DNA of 18,887 bases from an uncultured Oscillospiraceae bacterium (GCA_959596515.1 CAUFXR010000045.1:1-18887); one strand, 5' to 3'; positions 7,331 to 13,711 are shown, numbered from the stretch's first letter. Program-made: numbers and translations. The notes: a model not told the origin generated them from the letters alone.

Positions 7331-7494
7331 TTCTTCCGTCATTCCCACCGCAAACGCATTGGTCAGGCCCATGCTCATGACCAGCATCACGGCCAGCAGG
7401 ACTGCCAGGCTCCGTTTGAACCACGACTGTTTTGTCGTTGTCATATTTTGATTACCTCCATTTCGTTTTTTCCCACGCAGGGGAGAGTGTATTT

Positions 7495-7514
7495 TGGTTA
7501 GAAACTGCTAACCA
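7495..7514. promoter_or_regulatory. Operator palindrome A (GTTAG-N6-CTAAC), before secreted protein
   Basis: TGGTTAG-AAACTG-CTAACCA has perfect 7-bp arms. It lies 50 bases upstream of the secreted-protein ATG. It shares the arm sequence and the 6-base centre length with boxes at 7659, 9027 and 12832. Confidence 0.7.
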
Positions 7515-7538
7515 TCAATGAAAAAATTTTTGCCGCTT

Positions 7539-7565
7539 CTACGGCGAATCCTTGATACGACTCAT
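7539..7565 (-). CDS. Possible 8-residue leader peptide (MSRIKDSP)
   Basis: ATG at 7565 is preceded by AAGGAGGAGCCC, one of the best ribosome binding sites in the window, yet the frame stops after eight codons. The stop codon lies in the loop of a small hairpin, GCCG-TAGAAG-CGGC (7532-7545), followed by A5T6, so translation could affect a weak terminator. The peptide sits between palindromes B and A in the leader of the secreted-protein gene. It may instead be the stub of a decayed gene. Confidence 0.35.
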   Translation of the reverse strand: MSRIKDSP

Positions 7566-7593
7566 GGGCTCCTCCTTCTATTGTTTCTGGTCA

Positions 7594-7620
7594 GGAGGCC
7601 GAGCCGTGAACTCGCCCTCC
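7594..7620 (-). promoter_or_regulatory. Leader hairpin with anti-Shine-Dalgarno arm
   Basis: On the minus strand GGAGG-CGAG pairs with CTCG-CCTCC around a 7-base loop (7604-7610), giving nine pairs with one mismatch. The CCTCCT arm (plus 7593-7598) could instead pair with the AGGAGG that serves the 8-codon ORF (plus 7571-7576). Another CCTCCT lies at 7640-7645. The two structures exclude each other, as in translational switches. Confidence 0.45.
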
Positions 7621-7658
7621 CGGTATATTCCTTTTGTGCAGGAGGCCGCCTACCCAAA

Positions 7659-7674
7659 GTTAGCAATAACTAAC
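7659..7674. promoter_or_regulatory. Operator palindrome B
   Basis: GTTAG-CAATAA-CTAAC. On the minus strand it shares TTGGTTAGTTATTGCTAACT, 20 identical bases, with palindrome C at 9027. It lies upstream of the leader hairpin and the 8-codon ORF, just left of the terminator at 7685-7711. Confidence 0.7.
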
Positions 7675-7683
7675 CAAACCCCT

Positions 7684-7899
7684 GAAAAAATACTCCTCCC
7701 GGAGTTTTTTTGAGGCAGCCTGCTTCACCTGTTCTTTTTTCGGCTTTGCCTATGGAGATGCCCCATATCTCAAAAGCCTTTCTTGGTTCCGAAGGGAGCT
7801 GTTGTTTCCAGCTTTCTCCCTCGGCGCATAAATAGTTGTATTTTTCTGCTTCACAAACTGTTTTTTCTTTTCCAATTTATTCCGCAGTTTCCCTAAAGC
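7684..7899 (-). ncRNA. Candidate small RNA of about 215 nt
   Basis: A strong leftward promoter (7906-7934) predicts a start near 7899, and a good terminator ends at about 7684. No start codon with a ribosome binding site lies between. The transcript would contain a hairpin GGGA-gaaa-GCTG pairing with CAGCTCCC (about 7796-7822 on plus). The 94-codon ORF crossing here would need a start upstream of the promoter. The RNA class is unrecognised; a decayed mRNA is the alternative. Confidence 0.4.
7685..7711. terminator. Bidirectional intrinsic terminator
   Basis: AAAAAA-T-ACTCC, loop TCCC, GGAGT followed by a T-run form a stem with one bulge and U-tracts on both strands. It ends leftward transcripts from the promoter at 7906-7934 and/or the DtxR-like gene. 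Confidence 0.8.
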
Positions 7900-7905
7900 A
7901 GTTTC

Positions 7906-7934
7906 AGTATAATCAGTTGACTTTTCCTTGTCAA
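7906..7934 (-). promoter_or_regulatory. Sigma-A promoter, leftward, downstream of the DtxR-like gene
   Basis: Minus-strand TTGACA (7929-7934) and TATACT (7906-7911) are exactly 17 bases apart. The start would be near 7899. No protein gene follows before the terminator at 7685-7711. Paired dyads at 7944-7963 and 8023-8042 lie just upstream of it. Confidence 0.65.
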
Positions 7935-7943
7935 TCGAATTTC

Positions 7944-8042
7944 TGTACCAAACCTGGTTCAAACAGCCGTTTTTCGGCCTAAAAAAGCCCCGGAGCCCGC
8001 ATGGCAAGGGAAAAACTGCACTTGTACCAAACACGGTTCAAA
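7944..8042. repeat. Two 20-bp imperfect repeats with dyad symmetry
   Basis: TGTACCAAACCTGGTTCAAA (7944-7963) and TGTACCAAACACGGTTCAAA (8023-8042) differ at two central bases and are 79 apart. Each is nearly palindromic (TGWACC-N6-GGTWCA). Together they frame 59 bases directly upstream of the promoter at 7906-7934, as paired operators would. Their arm sequence differs from the GTTAG boxes, so a second regulator is implied. Confidence 0.5.
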
Positions 8043-8073
8043 AAATTTTTATTTTCCCCTTGACAGCCCTGTT

Positions 8074-8913
8074 TCAGTGGATGAACATGGTGAAAATCGC
8101 CGTACTCTCCGGCATATGCATATCTCCAACGCTGCACTGCATTTTCAGGCATACGCTGCCGTGGAGCAGGGTGTCCCGACCCTTTCCCATGGCGATGAAA
8201 TTCAGCGCCGTCACCGGAAAATACACATACCGACCGTCAATCCCGCCGTCCCGGAACTCGCCGTCGTACAGGTACTGCATTTTGTTGACCCGGCCCTCCA
8301 TCTTCTTGCCGCTGGACATGGACTCGGCGGACACGGTTTTTACCGCCAGATACACCAGCCCCTCGTGGTCTTTTACGATCAGCTCACAAGGGTTTTCAAA
8401 CCCTTTGTTTGCCATGGAGAGATTGTTGTGGTTCTTTATCTGCTCCCGGTAGATGATGAAGGGGAAGTAATAGCTGCCGTCTTTGAGGTAATTGCAGATA
8501 TCCCCGCCGTGAAAATCCCGGTGCCCGGCAAAAATCTCCTTGAGGTGCATCCGCCCCTCCTGTTCGGCAAGGCGCGCCATAAACTCGTCGGAAAAGCCCG
8601 CCGACAGCGCCCGCAGGGCATTTTCTTTGATTTGCGCGGGTGGGATGTCCTGATACTGCATATACTGCTCCAGGATTTTCCGCTGGTGCAGCAGCTGCTG
8701 AGCCGTTCTTTTCCCGGCAGTGGTCAACACCGACTTCCGCCCCTCCACACGCTCCATCAGCGACAGCTCGTCCAGGCTGTCAAGAATATGCGTCAGGGTG
8801 GATTTCGGCTTATTCAAATATCGGGCGGCATCGGTCACCGTCCGCTTTTTCGGTTCCGCTTCCAAAAAATATAATAGCAGCTGGATTTGGATACCGTTCA
8901 GATTTTCAGACAT
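8074..8913 (-). CDS. DtxR-like transcriptional regulator with large C-terminal domain
   Basis: This 279-residue protein has a winged helix at about residues 5-70 (TVTDAARYLNKPKSTLTHILDSL as recognition region, then wing VEGRKSVLTTAGKR). A helical region follows (about 72-118) that lines up with the DtxR/MntR dimer domain (LLHQRKILEQYM, then ENALRALSAGFSDEF). The residues that bind metal in DtxR (the EH pair before the SDE) are not conserved here, reading A-L-S instead. Residues about 125-279 form an unrecognised beta-rich domain with several His and Cys that may sense the signal. MarR-like ancestry is the alternative. It is likely autoregulated: a TTGACA-17-TATATT promoter at 9050-9078 is followed at once by palindrome C. 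GAGGGG precedes the ATG. It probably acts on all four GTTAG-N6-CTAAC boxes. Confidence 0.7.
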   Translation of the reverse strand: MSENLNGIQIQLLLYFLEAEPKKRTVTDAARYLNKPKSTLTHILDSLDELSLMERVEGRKSVLTTAGKRTAQQLLHQRKILEQYMQYQDIPPAQIKENALRALSAGFSDEFMARLAEQEGRMHLKEIFAGHRDFHGGDICNYLKDGSYYFPFIIYREQIKNHNNLSMANKGFENPCELIVKDHEGLVYLAVKTVSAESMSSGKKMEGRVNKMQYLYDGEFRDGGIDGRYVYFPVTALNFIAMGKGRDTLLHGSVCLKMQCSVGDMHMPESTAIFTMFIH

Positions 8914-9026
8914 AAAAAAATCCCCTCTTCCTGTTATTCAATGTATACGAAAACAAACCTGCGCGCTTTGAAGCAGCGAACCGGCATCTTTTTTCTATAT
9001 ACAGTTTCAGGCTTTAGGGAGTTTTG

Positions 9027-9042
9027 GTTAGTTATTGCTAAC
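9027..9042. promoter_or_regulatory. Operator palindrome C, at the DtxR-like gene promoter
   Basis: GTTAG-TTATTG-CTAAC starts eight bases downstream of the -10 (9050-9055) on the minus strand, overlapping the expected start. This is the classical place for autorepression. Confidence 0.75.
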
Positions 9043-9049
9043 TACTAAT

Positions 9050-9078
9050 AATATATCATGCCTCCGTCGGTTTGTCAA
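9050..9078 (-). promoter_or_regulatory. Sigma-A promoter of the DtxR-like gene
   Basis: Minus-strand TTGACA (9073-9078), 17 bases, TATATT (9050-9055). The 14 bases around the -35 (TTTGTCAAGTGAAA on plus, 9071-9084) are identical at the tetR promoter (13545-13558), which suggests promoter copying. Confidence 0.75.
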
Positions 9079-9138
9079 GTGAAACTTTCTTCGTATCGTT
9101 ATATGGTTTTTCTAAATAACATTCGATTAAAAAGAGTA

Positions 9139-9191
9139 TTGTACAGCCTATGCCGATCCGATGAACTTTATGGACCGACATAGCTGTACAA
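9139..9191. repeat. Long imperfect hairpin downstream of the ABC operon
   Basis: TTGTACAG(c)CTATG (from 9139) pairs with CATAG-CTGTACAA (ending 9191). Inner pairing of CGATCC with GGACCG gives an extended stem with one bulge and one mismatch. It lies 75 bases past the stop of the second ABC gene. On the minus strand it is followed by a loose T-run (ACTCTTTTT), so an operon terminator is the simplest role. The surrounding 9085-9265 holds no gene. Confidence 0.55.
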
Positions 9192-9265
9192 ACAATGCTT
9201 CTCATGATAGAAATTTTCTTAAATGAATATCATCAGCTGTGTTGCTATCATAGTAGTTCATAGTT

Positions 9266-11011
9266 TTATCCCAGCTTCCACTGTGCTGTTTCTTTTTGAA
9301 GTTCTACCATACGCCGGTAAAGGCCGCCCTGCTCCATCAGTTCTGCCGGGGTTCCCTGTTGAGCTACATGACCGTCCTCCAGCACTACGATGTGGTCGGC
9401 ACCGGCTACGGTACGCATCCGGTGGGCGATGACCAGCACTGTCTTGCCCTGGAGCAAGCGGGAGAGAGCTTCCTGAACGGCGCTCTCATTCTCCACATCC
9501 AGGCTGGCTGTGGCTTCATCCAAAAGAATGACCGGTGCGTTTTTCAAAAGAGCACGGGCGATAGAGATCCGCTGTCGTTCTCCGCCGGAGAGGGTGGAGC
9601 CGTTCTCGCCGATCACGGTCTGGTAACCTTGGGGAAGTTTCTGAATAAACTCATCGCACCTGGCGGCTTTGGCGGCGGCGACGACTTCTTCATCCGTTGC
9701 TCCCCGCCGACCCAGACGGATATTCTCCATCACAGTATCCCGAAACAGCACCACGTCCTGGAACACCATGGAGTAAGAGCTCAGGAGTGTCTCCGGGTCT
9801 ACCGTGGACACGTCCGTTCCACCCAGGAATACCTTTCCGCCGGTGACGTCCCAAAACCGGGCAGCCAGCTTGCAGGCGGTAGATTTTCCTCCACCGGAAG
9901 GACCGATGAGCGCGGTCACTTCTCCCTGTTTGGCGGTGAAGCTCACATCCTCCAGCACACCGTCCCCCTCCCGATAGGCAAAGGAAACATGGTCAAAGGT
10001 GATGTCATAATTTTGCGGTGTAAATTCTTCCGAACCTTCCTGCACCGGCTGTTCCAAAATGGAGCGCATCCGTTCGATCTGCAGCTTGGTGTTGAAGGTG
10101 GCGGCAATATTCTGCAAGACCAGCCCAAGCGGGTCATATAGCCGGGCGGCTGCAAAGAGGAACCCCAGGAAGTAGAGGAAGGAAAGCTCTCCGGCTGCCA
10201 GAAGTGCCCCGCCGGTCAGGATGGTAGTTGCCAGCCCCAGACGAAGGAACGCCTGTGCGGAACAAACAAACACGCCGGTGGCAAGTTCCGAATGGATGGA
10301 GCCCTTTTCCATGGCAGCCAGCTTTTCCTCCAGCTTCTCCATATAGGCTTCCTGACGATTGCATGCTTTGATGTCCCGGATGGTTTCCAGCCCCTCCTGG
10401 ATGCAGTCGGCCACCGCCCGCTTATTCAGAATATTTTTTGTCCCAAAGGAATCCTGAATTTTCTTACTTCCTGCCGTCAGCAGTATTGCCACCGGCACCA
10501 CCCACAGGATAGCCAGCGCCATCCGCCAGTCACACAGGAACATGGCGACACCGATTACCAGCGTGGAGCCGATGGAGGCAAACAACTGGGGCACATAGTG
10601 GGAGAACATCTGATCCAGGCTGGAGCAGTCGGCGATCATGGTGGATGTAAGGTCGCTTAAGTCCCGGTTCCCGAAAAAGGACAATGGAAGCCGGCGCAGG
10701 GTTTCCGCCAGACTCACCCGGCGGTTGGCGCTCTCTTTATAGGTTGCCAGATACAGCGAGGCATACTGAAACCAATGGAGAATGAACAACAGGACAAGAA
10801 CTGCCAGGGCAAAGCCTACATAGATCCAGAAGCCATCCATAGGGCTGCCGCCGTTTTCCAGGCAGCCGAGAAGGTGCTGCGCTGTGAACAGGACTGCCCC
10901 GATAGGGAGCATGAGGGCCACATTGCATATAAAACACCAGATAACGGCTTTCACCAGATCCTTTGCCCCTTTTTCACTGAGCGCAAATAAGTGTTGTAAT
11001 TTCTTCGTCAT
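9266..11011 (-). CDS. ABC exporter-fold permease/ATPase, second half of heterodimer
   Basis: This 581-residue protein has a six-helix membrane domain (about 20-310) fused to an ATPase domain. Visible motifs: Walker A GPSGGGKS (370-377), Q-loop at Q418, signature LSGGERQ (474-480), Walker B VILLDEA (494-500), D-loop SLD and switch His H530. The start is the ATG at 11011, with AGGAGG seven bases upstream, overlapping the previous gene's stop as ATGA. The in-frame ATG at 11065 would run deep into that gene. Translational coupling supports 1:1 assembly with the 11008-12792 product. The pair resembles YbtPQ/IrtAB-type transporters, which take up metal-siderophores despite their exporter fold; multidrug export is the alternative. 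Both ATP sites look complete from this subunit. Confidence 0.88.
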   Translation of the reverse strand: MTKKLQHLFALSEKGAKDLVKAVIWCFICNVALMLPIGAVLFTAQHLLGCLENGGSPMDGFWIYVGFALAVLVLLFILHWFQYASLYLATYKESANRRVSLAETLRRLPLSFFGNRDLSDLTSTMIADCSSLDQMFSHYVPQLFASIGSTLVIGVAMFLCDWRMALAILWVVPVAILLTAGSKKIQDSFGTKNILNKRAVADCIQEGLETIRDIKACNRQEAYMEKLEEKLAAMEKGSIHSELATGVFVCSAQAFLRLGLATTILTGGALLAAGELSFLYFLGFLFAAARLYDPLGLVLQNIAATFNTKLQIERMRSILEQPVQEGSEEFTPQNYDITFDHVSFAYREGDGVLEDVSFTAKQGEVTALIGPSGGGKSTACKLAARFWDVTGGKVFLGGTDVSTVDPETLLSSYSMVFQDVVLFRDTVMENIRLGRRGATDEEVVAAAKAARCDEFIQKLPQGYQTVIGENGSTLSGGERQRISIARALLKNAPVILLDEATASLDVENESAVQEALSRLLQGKTVLVIAHRMRTVAGADHIVVLEDGHVAQQGTPAELMEQGGLYRRMVELQKETAQWKLG

Positions 11012-12792
11012 ACCGCTGCCTCCTTTCCCACTTTCCATTGGGCGCTGCGCTGATAGTCCGCCCACATGGCGGCATAGACGCCGTTTTTCTGCAACAGATC
11101 ACTGTGATTTCCCTGTTCGGCAATCTTCCCGTCGCTTAGGACGATGATGTTATCCGCATCCTGTACCGTAGACAGTCGGTGGGCGATCATCAGCACGGTT
11201 TTGTTCCGAGTCAGCGCTTCAAACGCCTTCTGAATCTGATGCTCATTTTCCGGGTCAGCAAAAGCAGTGGCCTCGTCCAGCACTACAATGGGGGCGTTTT
11301 TCAAAATGGCCCGCGCCAGAGCAATCCTCTGCTGTTCGCCGCCGGATAGATAAACGCCCTTTGTTCCCACCACAGTGTCAAGACCCTGGGGCAGTTTTTC
11401 CAGAATGTCATCACACTGGGCGGCATGGGCGGCAGACAGAACTTCATCTCTGGTCGCCTCTGGTCTGGCAGCCCGGATATTTTCCAGAAGGCTCTCCTTA
11501 AACAGCCGGGTATCCTGAAAGACAAAGGCTACCTGCTTCATCAGGTCTTCTGTGTCCATTTCCCGAACATTGACACCGCCAATAGAAACCGCGCCTCTGT
11601 CCACATCAAAGAATCGGGGAATCAGACTGGCGGCAGTGGTCTTGCCCCCGCCGGATGGTCCTACCAGTGCCGTTACCTGGCCGGGCTGGACGGAGAAGGA
11701 CACATCCTCCAGCGCAGACCGGTCAGCGCCGGGATAGGTGAAGGTCACATGGTCGAAAGAGACGGCGGCATTTGCCGGATGTTTCTGTACTTTTGATTCT
11801 TCCATGGGTTTCTGGCCGAGGATTTCATCCAGACGGCCCACGGCTTCGTCTGCTTCCATGACAGCCTCGCTCATATACATGATCCGGTTGATCATCTGAC
11901 CGCAGGCGGGAGCGAACAAGGCATAGAAGATAAAGTTGACAAGCACCGTGCGCACGTCCCCGCCGGATGCCAGCAGCAGTGCCGCCGGGATCAGCAGGGC
12001 AAAGGCTCCATTGATAAATGTCAGGAAACAGGTCTGCCCCACACGGCAGCTCATGGCATACTGACTGGCCAGTTCGCTGTAATCCTTGATGGCTGCGTAA
12101 AAAGCCTTGAAAGAGTAGACCGTCTGCTGGAACATCTTTACCACCGGGATGCCCCGGACATACTCTACCGCCTCGCCGCTCATGCGTTCGATTTCCTGCT
12201 GATAACGATGGAAAAAGCCGGCGTTTTTACCGCCCATCATCAAGCACATGGATAGCAGGGCCAGCACCATGGTGATCAGGCACAACAGCCCCATTTTCCA
12301 GTCAAATAGGAACAGCATCACGATGGCCGCGATAGGCGTGACCACGGTTCCTGCCAGATCGGGGAGCTTATGGGCCAGCAGATCCTCCGTAAGTCCGGCG
12401 TTGTCATCGATGAGCTTCCTGAGCCGCCCGGATTGATTCCCCGTAAAGAACCCCAGAGGCAGCTTCAGCACATGGGCCATGGCAGTGCGGCGGATGTTCC
12501 GGGCAGTGCGGAAAGCCGCGATATGGGTAGACATGAGCGCCACAAAGTACAGGGCGATACTGCCAATGGCTGTCCATACCGCCGTCCAGCCCCAGCGGGC
12601 CAGATCAGACGCCCCGTCAAGACCCGGCCAGACTTCCAGCACATTTCTTGCCGCCAGCCAGACGCAGACATAAGGGATTAGCCCCAGCACTGCAGACAGA
12701 GCGGAAAGGATACAGCCCAGCAGGGTGAGATTTTTGTGCCCGCCCGCATAGCCCAGGATGCGGGCAAGGCTGCTTTGTTTTTTTGCTTTCAA
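11008..12792 (-). CDS. ABC exporter-fold permease/ATPase, first half of heterodimer
   Basis: This 594-residue protein has a membrane domain (about 20-310) and an ATPase domain: Walker A GPSGGGKT (378-385), Q-loop Q426, signature LSGGEQQ (482-488), Walker B IVVLDEA (502-508) and H538. Two stretches point to the siderophore-linked YbtPQ/IrtAB branch: GRLRKLIDDNAGLTEDLLAH in the first cytoplasmic loop region (122-141), and D-loop AFADPENE instead of the usual SALDxxxE. This is from memory of the family and untested. The start is TTG at 12792 with AGGAGG seven bases upstream. Palindrome D (12832-12847), 40 bases upstream, may put it under the DtxR-like regulator in addition to TetR. It is the second gene of the tetR operon. 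Confidence 0.87.
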   Translation of the reverse strand: MKAKKQSSLARILGYAGGHKNLTLLGCILSALSAVLGLIPYVCVWLAARNVLEVWPGLDGASDLARWGWTAVWTAIGSIALYFVALMSTHIAAFRTARNIRRTAMAHVLKLPLGFFTGNQSGRLRKLIDDNAGLTEDLLAHKLPDLAGTVVTPIAAIVMLFLFDWKMGLLCLITMVLALLSMCLMMGGKNAGFFHRYQQEIERMSGEAVEYVRGIPVVKMFQQTVYSFKAFYAAIKDYSELASQYAMSCRVGQTCFLTFINGAFALLIPAALLLASGGDVRTVLVNFIFYALFAPACGQMINRIMYMSEAVMEADEAVGRLDEILGQKPMEESKVQKHPANAAVSFDHVTFTYPGADRSALEDVSFSVQPGQVTALVGPSGGGKTTAASLIPRFFDVDRGAVSIGGVNVREMDTEDLMKQVAFVFQDTRLFKESLLENIRAARPEATRDEVLSAAHAAQCDDILEKLPQGLDTVVGTKGVYLSGGEQQRIALARAILKNAPIVVLDEATAFADPENEHQIQKAFEALTRNKTVLMIAHRLSTVQDADNIIVLSDGKIAEQGNHSDLLQKNGVYAAMWADYQRSAQWKVGKEAAV

Positions 12793-12831
12793 AAAGAACC
12801 CTCCTTTTCGGTTTTGTCATCATATCATAAA

Positions 12832-12847
12832 GTTAGCAACAACTAAC
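12832..12847. promoter_or_regulatory. Operator palindrome D, before the ABC pair
   Basis: GTTAG-CAACAA-CTAAC lies between tetR and the first ABC gene. It differs from boxes B/C by one central base. A possible minus-strand promoter (TTAGTT, 16 bases, TATGAT) overlaps it, so the ABC genes may have a private, metal-controlled promoter in addition to the tetR promoter. Confidence 0.65.
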
Positions 12848-12869
12848 CGTTATGCAAAAAAGATGGGGG

Positions 12870-13487
12870 CTATTGCCCCATCATTTTCAGCCATCCGGCT
12901 GTGTAGAAGTCCCGCAACTGGTCCACATAGCGCAGTGCCCGATCTCTTGGCATATCGTGTACCACGATCTCAAAGATGCCGTTGAACATCCCGCTGGCGA
13001 TGATATGGCACATCTGCTCATCCAGCTCCGGGATGTCCCGCCCAAGGCGGCGGAGGACTTCCATGTATTTTATCGTGTACTCCACTTCGACCTCCACCAT
13101 ATTGTGGACGAAGTGTTCGTAGCTGGTGCCCTCTGACCGGCAGAGCAACAATTTTACCGGCTCCCGGTGTTGGCAGATGTAATCCACCATCCAGTGGACG
13201 CAATCTGAGGACTCCACCCCCATATGCTCCGGCTGCTGCTCGTCAGGCAACTCAGCAAAGGAAGTCTGGGCCTCCATAAACTTTCCCATAAGTGCGGCGG
13301 CATGAGGTTCCACAATGGCGGTGAATAAAGCCTCCTTGCTGGAAAAATAGCCGTAGAACGCCCCGGTGGTAACGCCGGCTTTTTTTACGATCTGCCGCAG
13401 GGATGCGCCGAGGAACCCCTTGTCAGAAAATTCTTCCATGGCGGCCTGTTCTATTTTTTTCAATGTGTCCGGTGATTTTTCTTCCAT
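12870..13487 (-). CDS. TetR-family repressor of the ABC operon
   Basis: This 205-residue regulator has the TetR DNA-binding domain at about residues 8-55: KKIEQAAMEEFSDKGFLGASL, then the helix-turn-helix IVKKAGVTTGAFYGYFSSKEALF. The rest is a helical ligand and dimer domain with no recognisable ligand signature. GGAGG lies five bases before the ATG. Its own promoter is perfect (13524-13552), and a near-perfect 24-base palindrome lies across the expected transcript start (13501-13524), so autorepression is very likely. It is the first gene of a three-gene operon with the two ABC subunits, 77 bases ahead of them. The ligand may be the transported molecule; this is inference. Confidence 0.9.
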   Translation of the reverse strand: MEEKSPDTLKKIEQAAMEEFSDKGFLGASLRQIVKKAGVTTGAFYGYFSSKEALFTAIVEPHAAALMGKFMEAQTSFAELPDEQQPEHMGVESSDCVHWMVDYICQHREPVKLLLCRSEGTSYEHFVHNMVEVEVEYTIKYMEVLRRLGRDIPELDEQMCHIIASGMFNGIFEIVVHDMPRDRALRYVDQLRDFYTAGWLKMMGQ

Positions 13488-13500
13488 GGCAGCCTCCGTG

Positions 13501-13524
13501 TAACAATGTTATATAACACTGTTA
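13501..13524. promoter_or_regulatory. TetR operator
   Basis: The half sites TAACAATGTTAT and ATAACACTGTTA are reverse complements except at one position. The 24-base palindrome begins at the -10 hexamer and covers the transcript start of the tetR operon. Confidence 0.75.
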
Positions 13525-13552
13525 TTATACACGGGCAGAAAAAGTTTGTCAA
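13524..13552 (-). promoter_or_regulatory. Consensus sigma-A promoter of tetR-ABC operon
   Basis: Minus-strand TTGACA (13547-13552), 17 bases, TATAAT (13524-13529): a perfect match to the vegetative consensus. The start is near 13517, inside the operator. This is a strong promoter kept silent by repression. Confidence 0.85.
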
Positions 13553-13673
13553 GTGAAAATATTATTTGTATGAACTCCTAAAAAAGATATTTATATTTTC
13601 TTGAAAACAATCCATCAACTTGTCCTTTTCTTTTCTGCTGTAATCTCTCTTAAAGTGAGTTGTTAGGGGAGTC

Positions 13674-13702
13674 CACGGTGAACCGGTACTGGGTTCACCG
13701 TG
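13674..13702. repeat. Perfect 11-bp inverted repeat after the HTH gene
   Basis: CACGGTGAACC, 7-base loop GGTACTG, GGTTCACCGTG. It lies 37 bases downstream of the HTH gene at the end of the conjugation operon. No T-run follows on either strand, so it is not a standard terminator. An attenuator, a nuclease or relaxase recognition hairpin, or a recombination site are options. Confidence 0.7.
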
Positions 13703-13711
13703 TGGGCAGAC

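Larger units (their letters stand above)
6857..7444 (-). pseudogene. Secreted repeat-domain protein, probably truncated in its second repeat
   Basis: The 195-residue product has a clear Sec signal (KR, hydrophobic 12-31, likely cleavage after A32). One beta-rich domain follows (about 36-175), ending in an Fn3-like GLEPGTEYVLYGATAEYN stretch. Residues 39-46 (MQVVSFGI) recur exactly at 181-188, 142 residues later. The matching 24 bases are identical (6881-6904 and 7307-7330). After the second copy the reading runs seven unrelated residues (LLYRFFC) to a stop. The simplest reading is a protein of tandem ~142-residue domains cut at 6881 by recombination or insertion. GGAGG lies ten bases before the ATG. 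It sits behind a metal-box-like palindrome (7495-7514) and an RNA leader. No heme, NEAT or LPXTG motif is seen, and the function is unknown. Confidence 0.65.

Noticed and set aside
7750..8034. 94-codon minus-strand ORF downstream of the DtxR-like gene
   Set aside because: No ribosome binding site precedes its ATG, the paired dyads and a near-consensus promoter lie inside it, and there is no internal start. The middle part has a coding-like Lys/Glu-rich stretch and may be a gene remnant.
7944..8042. tRNA T-arm-like GGTTCAAA
   Set aside because: No D-arm, anticodon arm or acceptor stem could be folded around either copy.
8077..8874. 265-codon plus-strand ORF
   Set aside because: It is antisense to the DtxR-like gene, which has a promoter, ribosome binding site and recognisable domain.
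9296..10141. 281-codon plus-strand ORF
   Set aside because: It is antisense to the ATPase domain of the second ABC protein and is a shadow frame.
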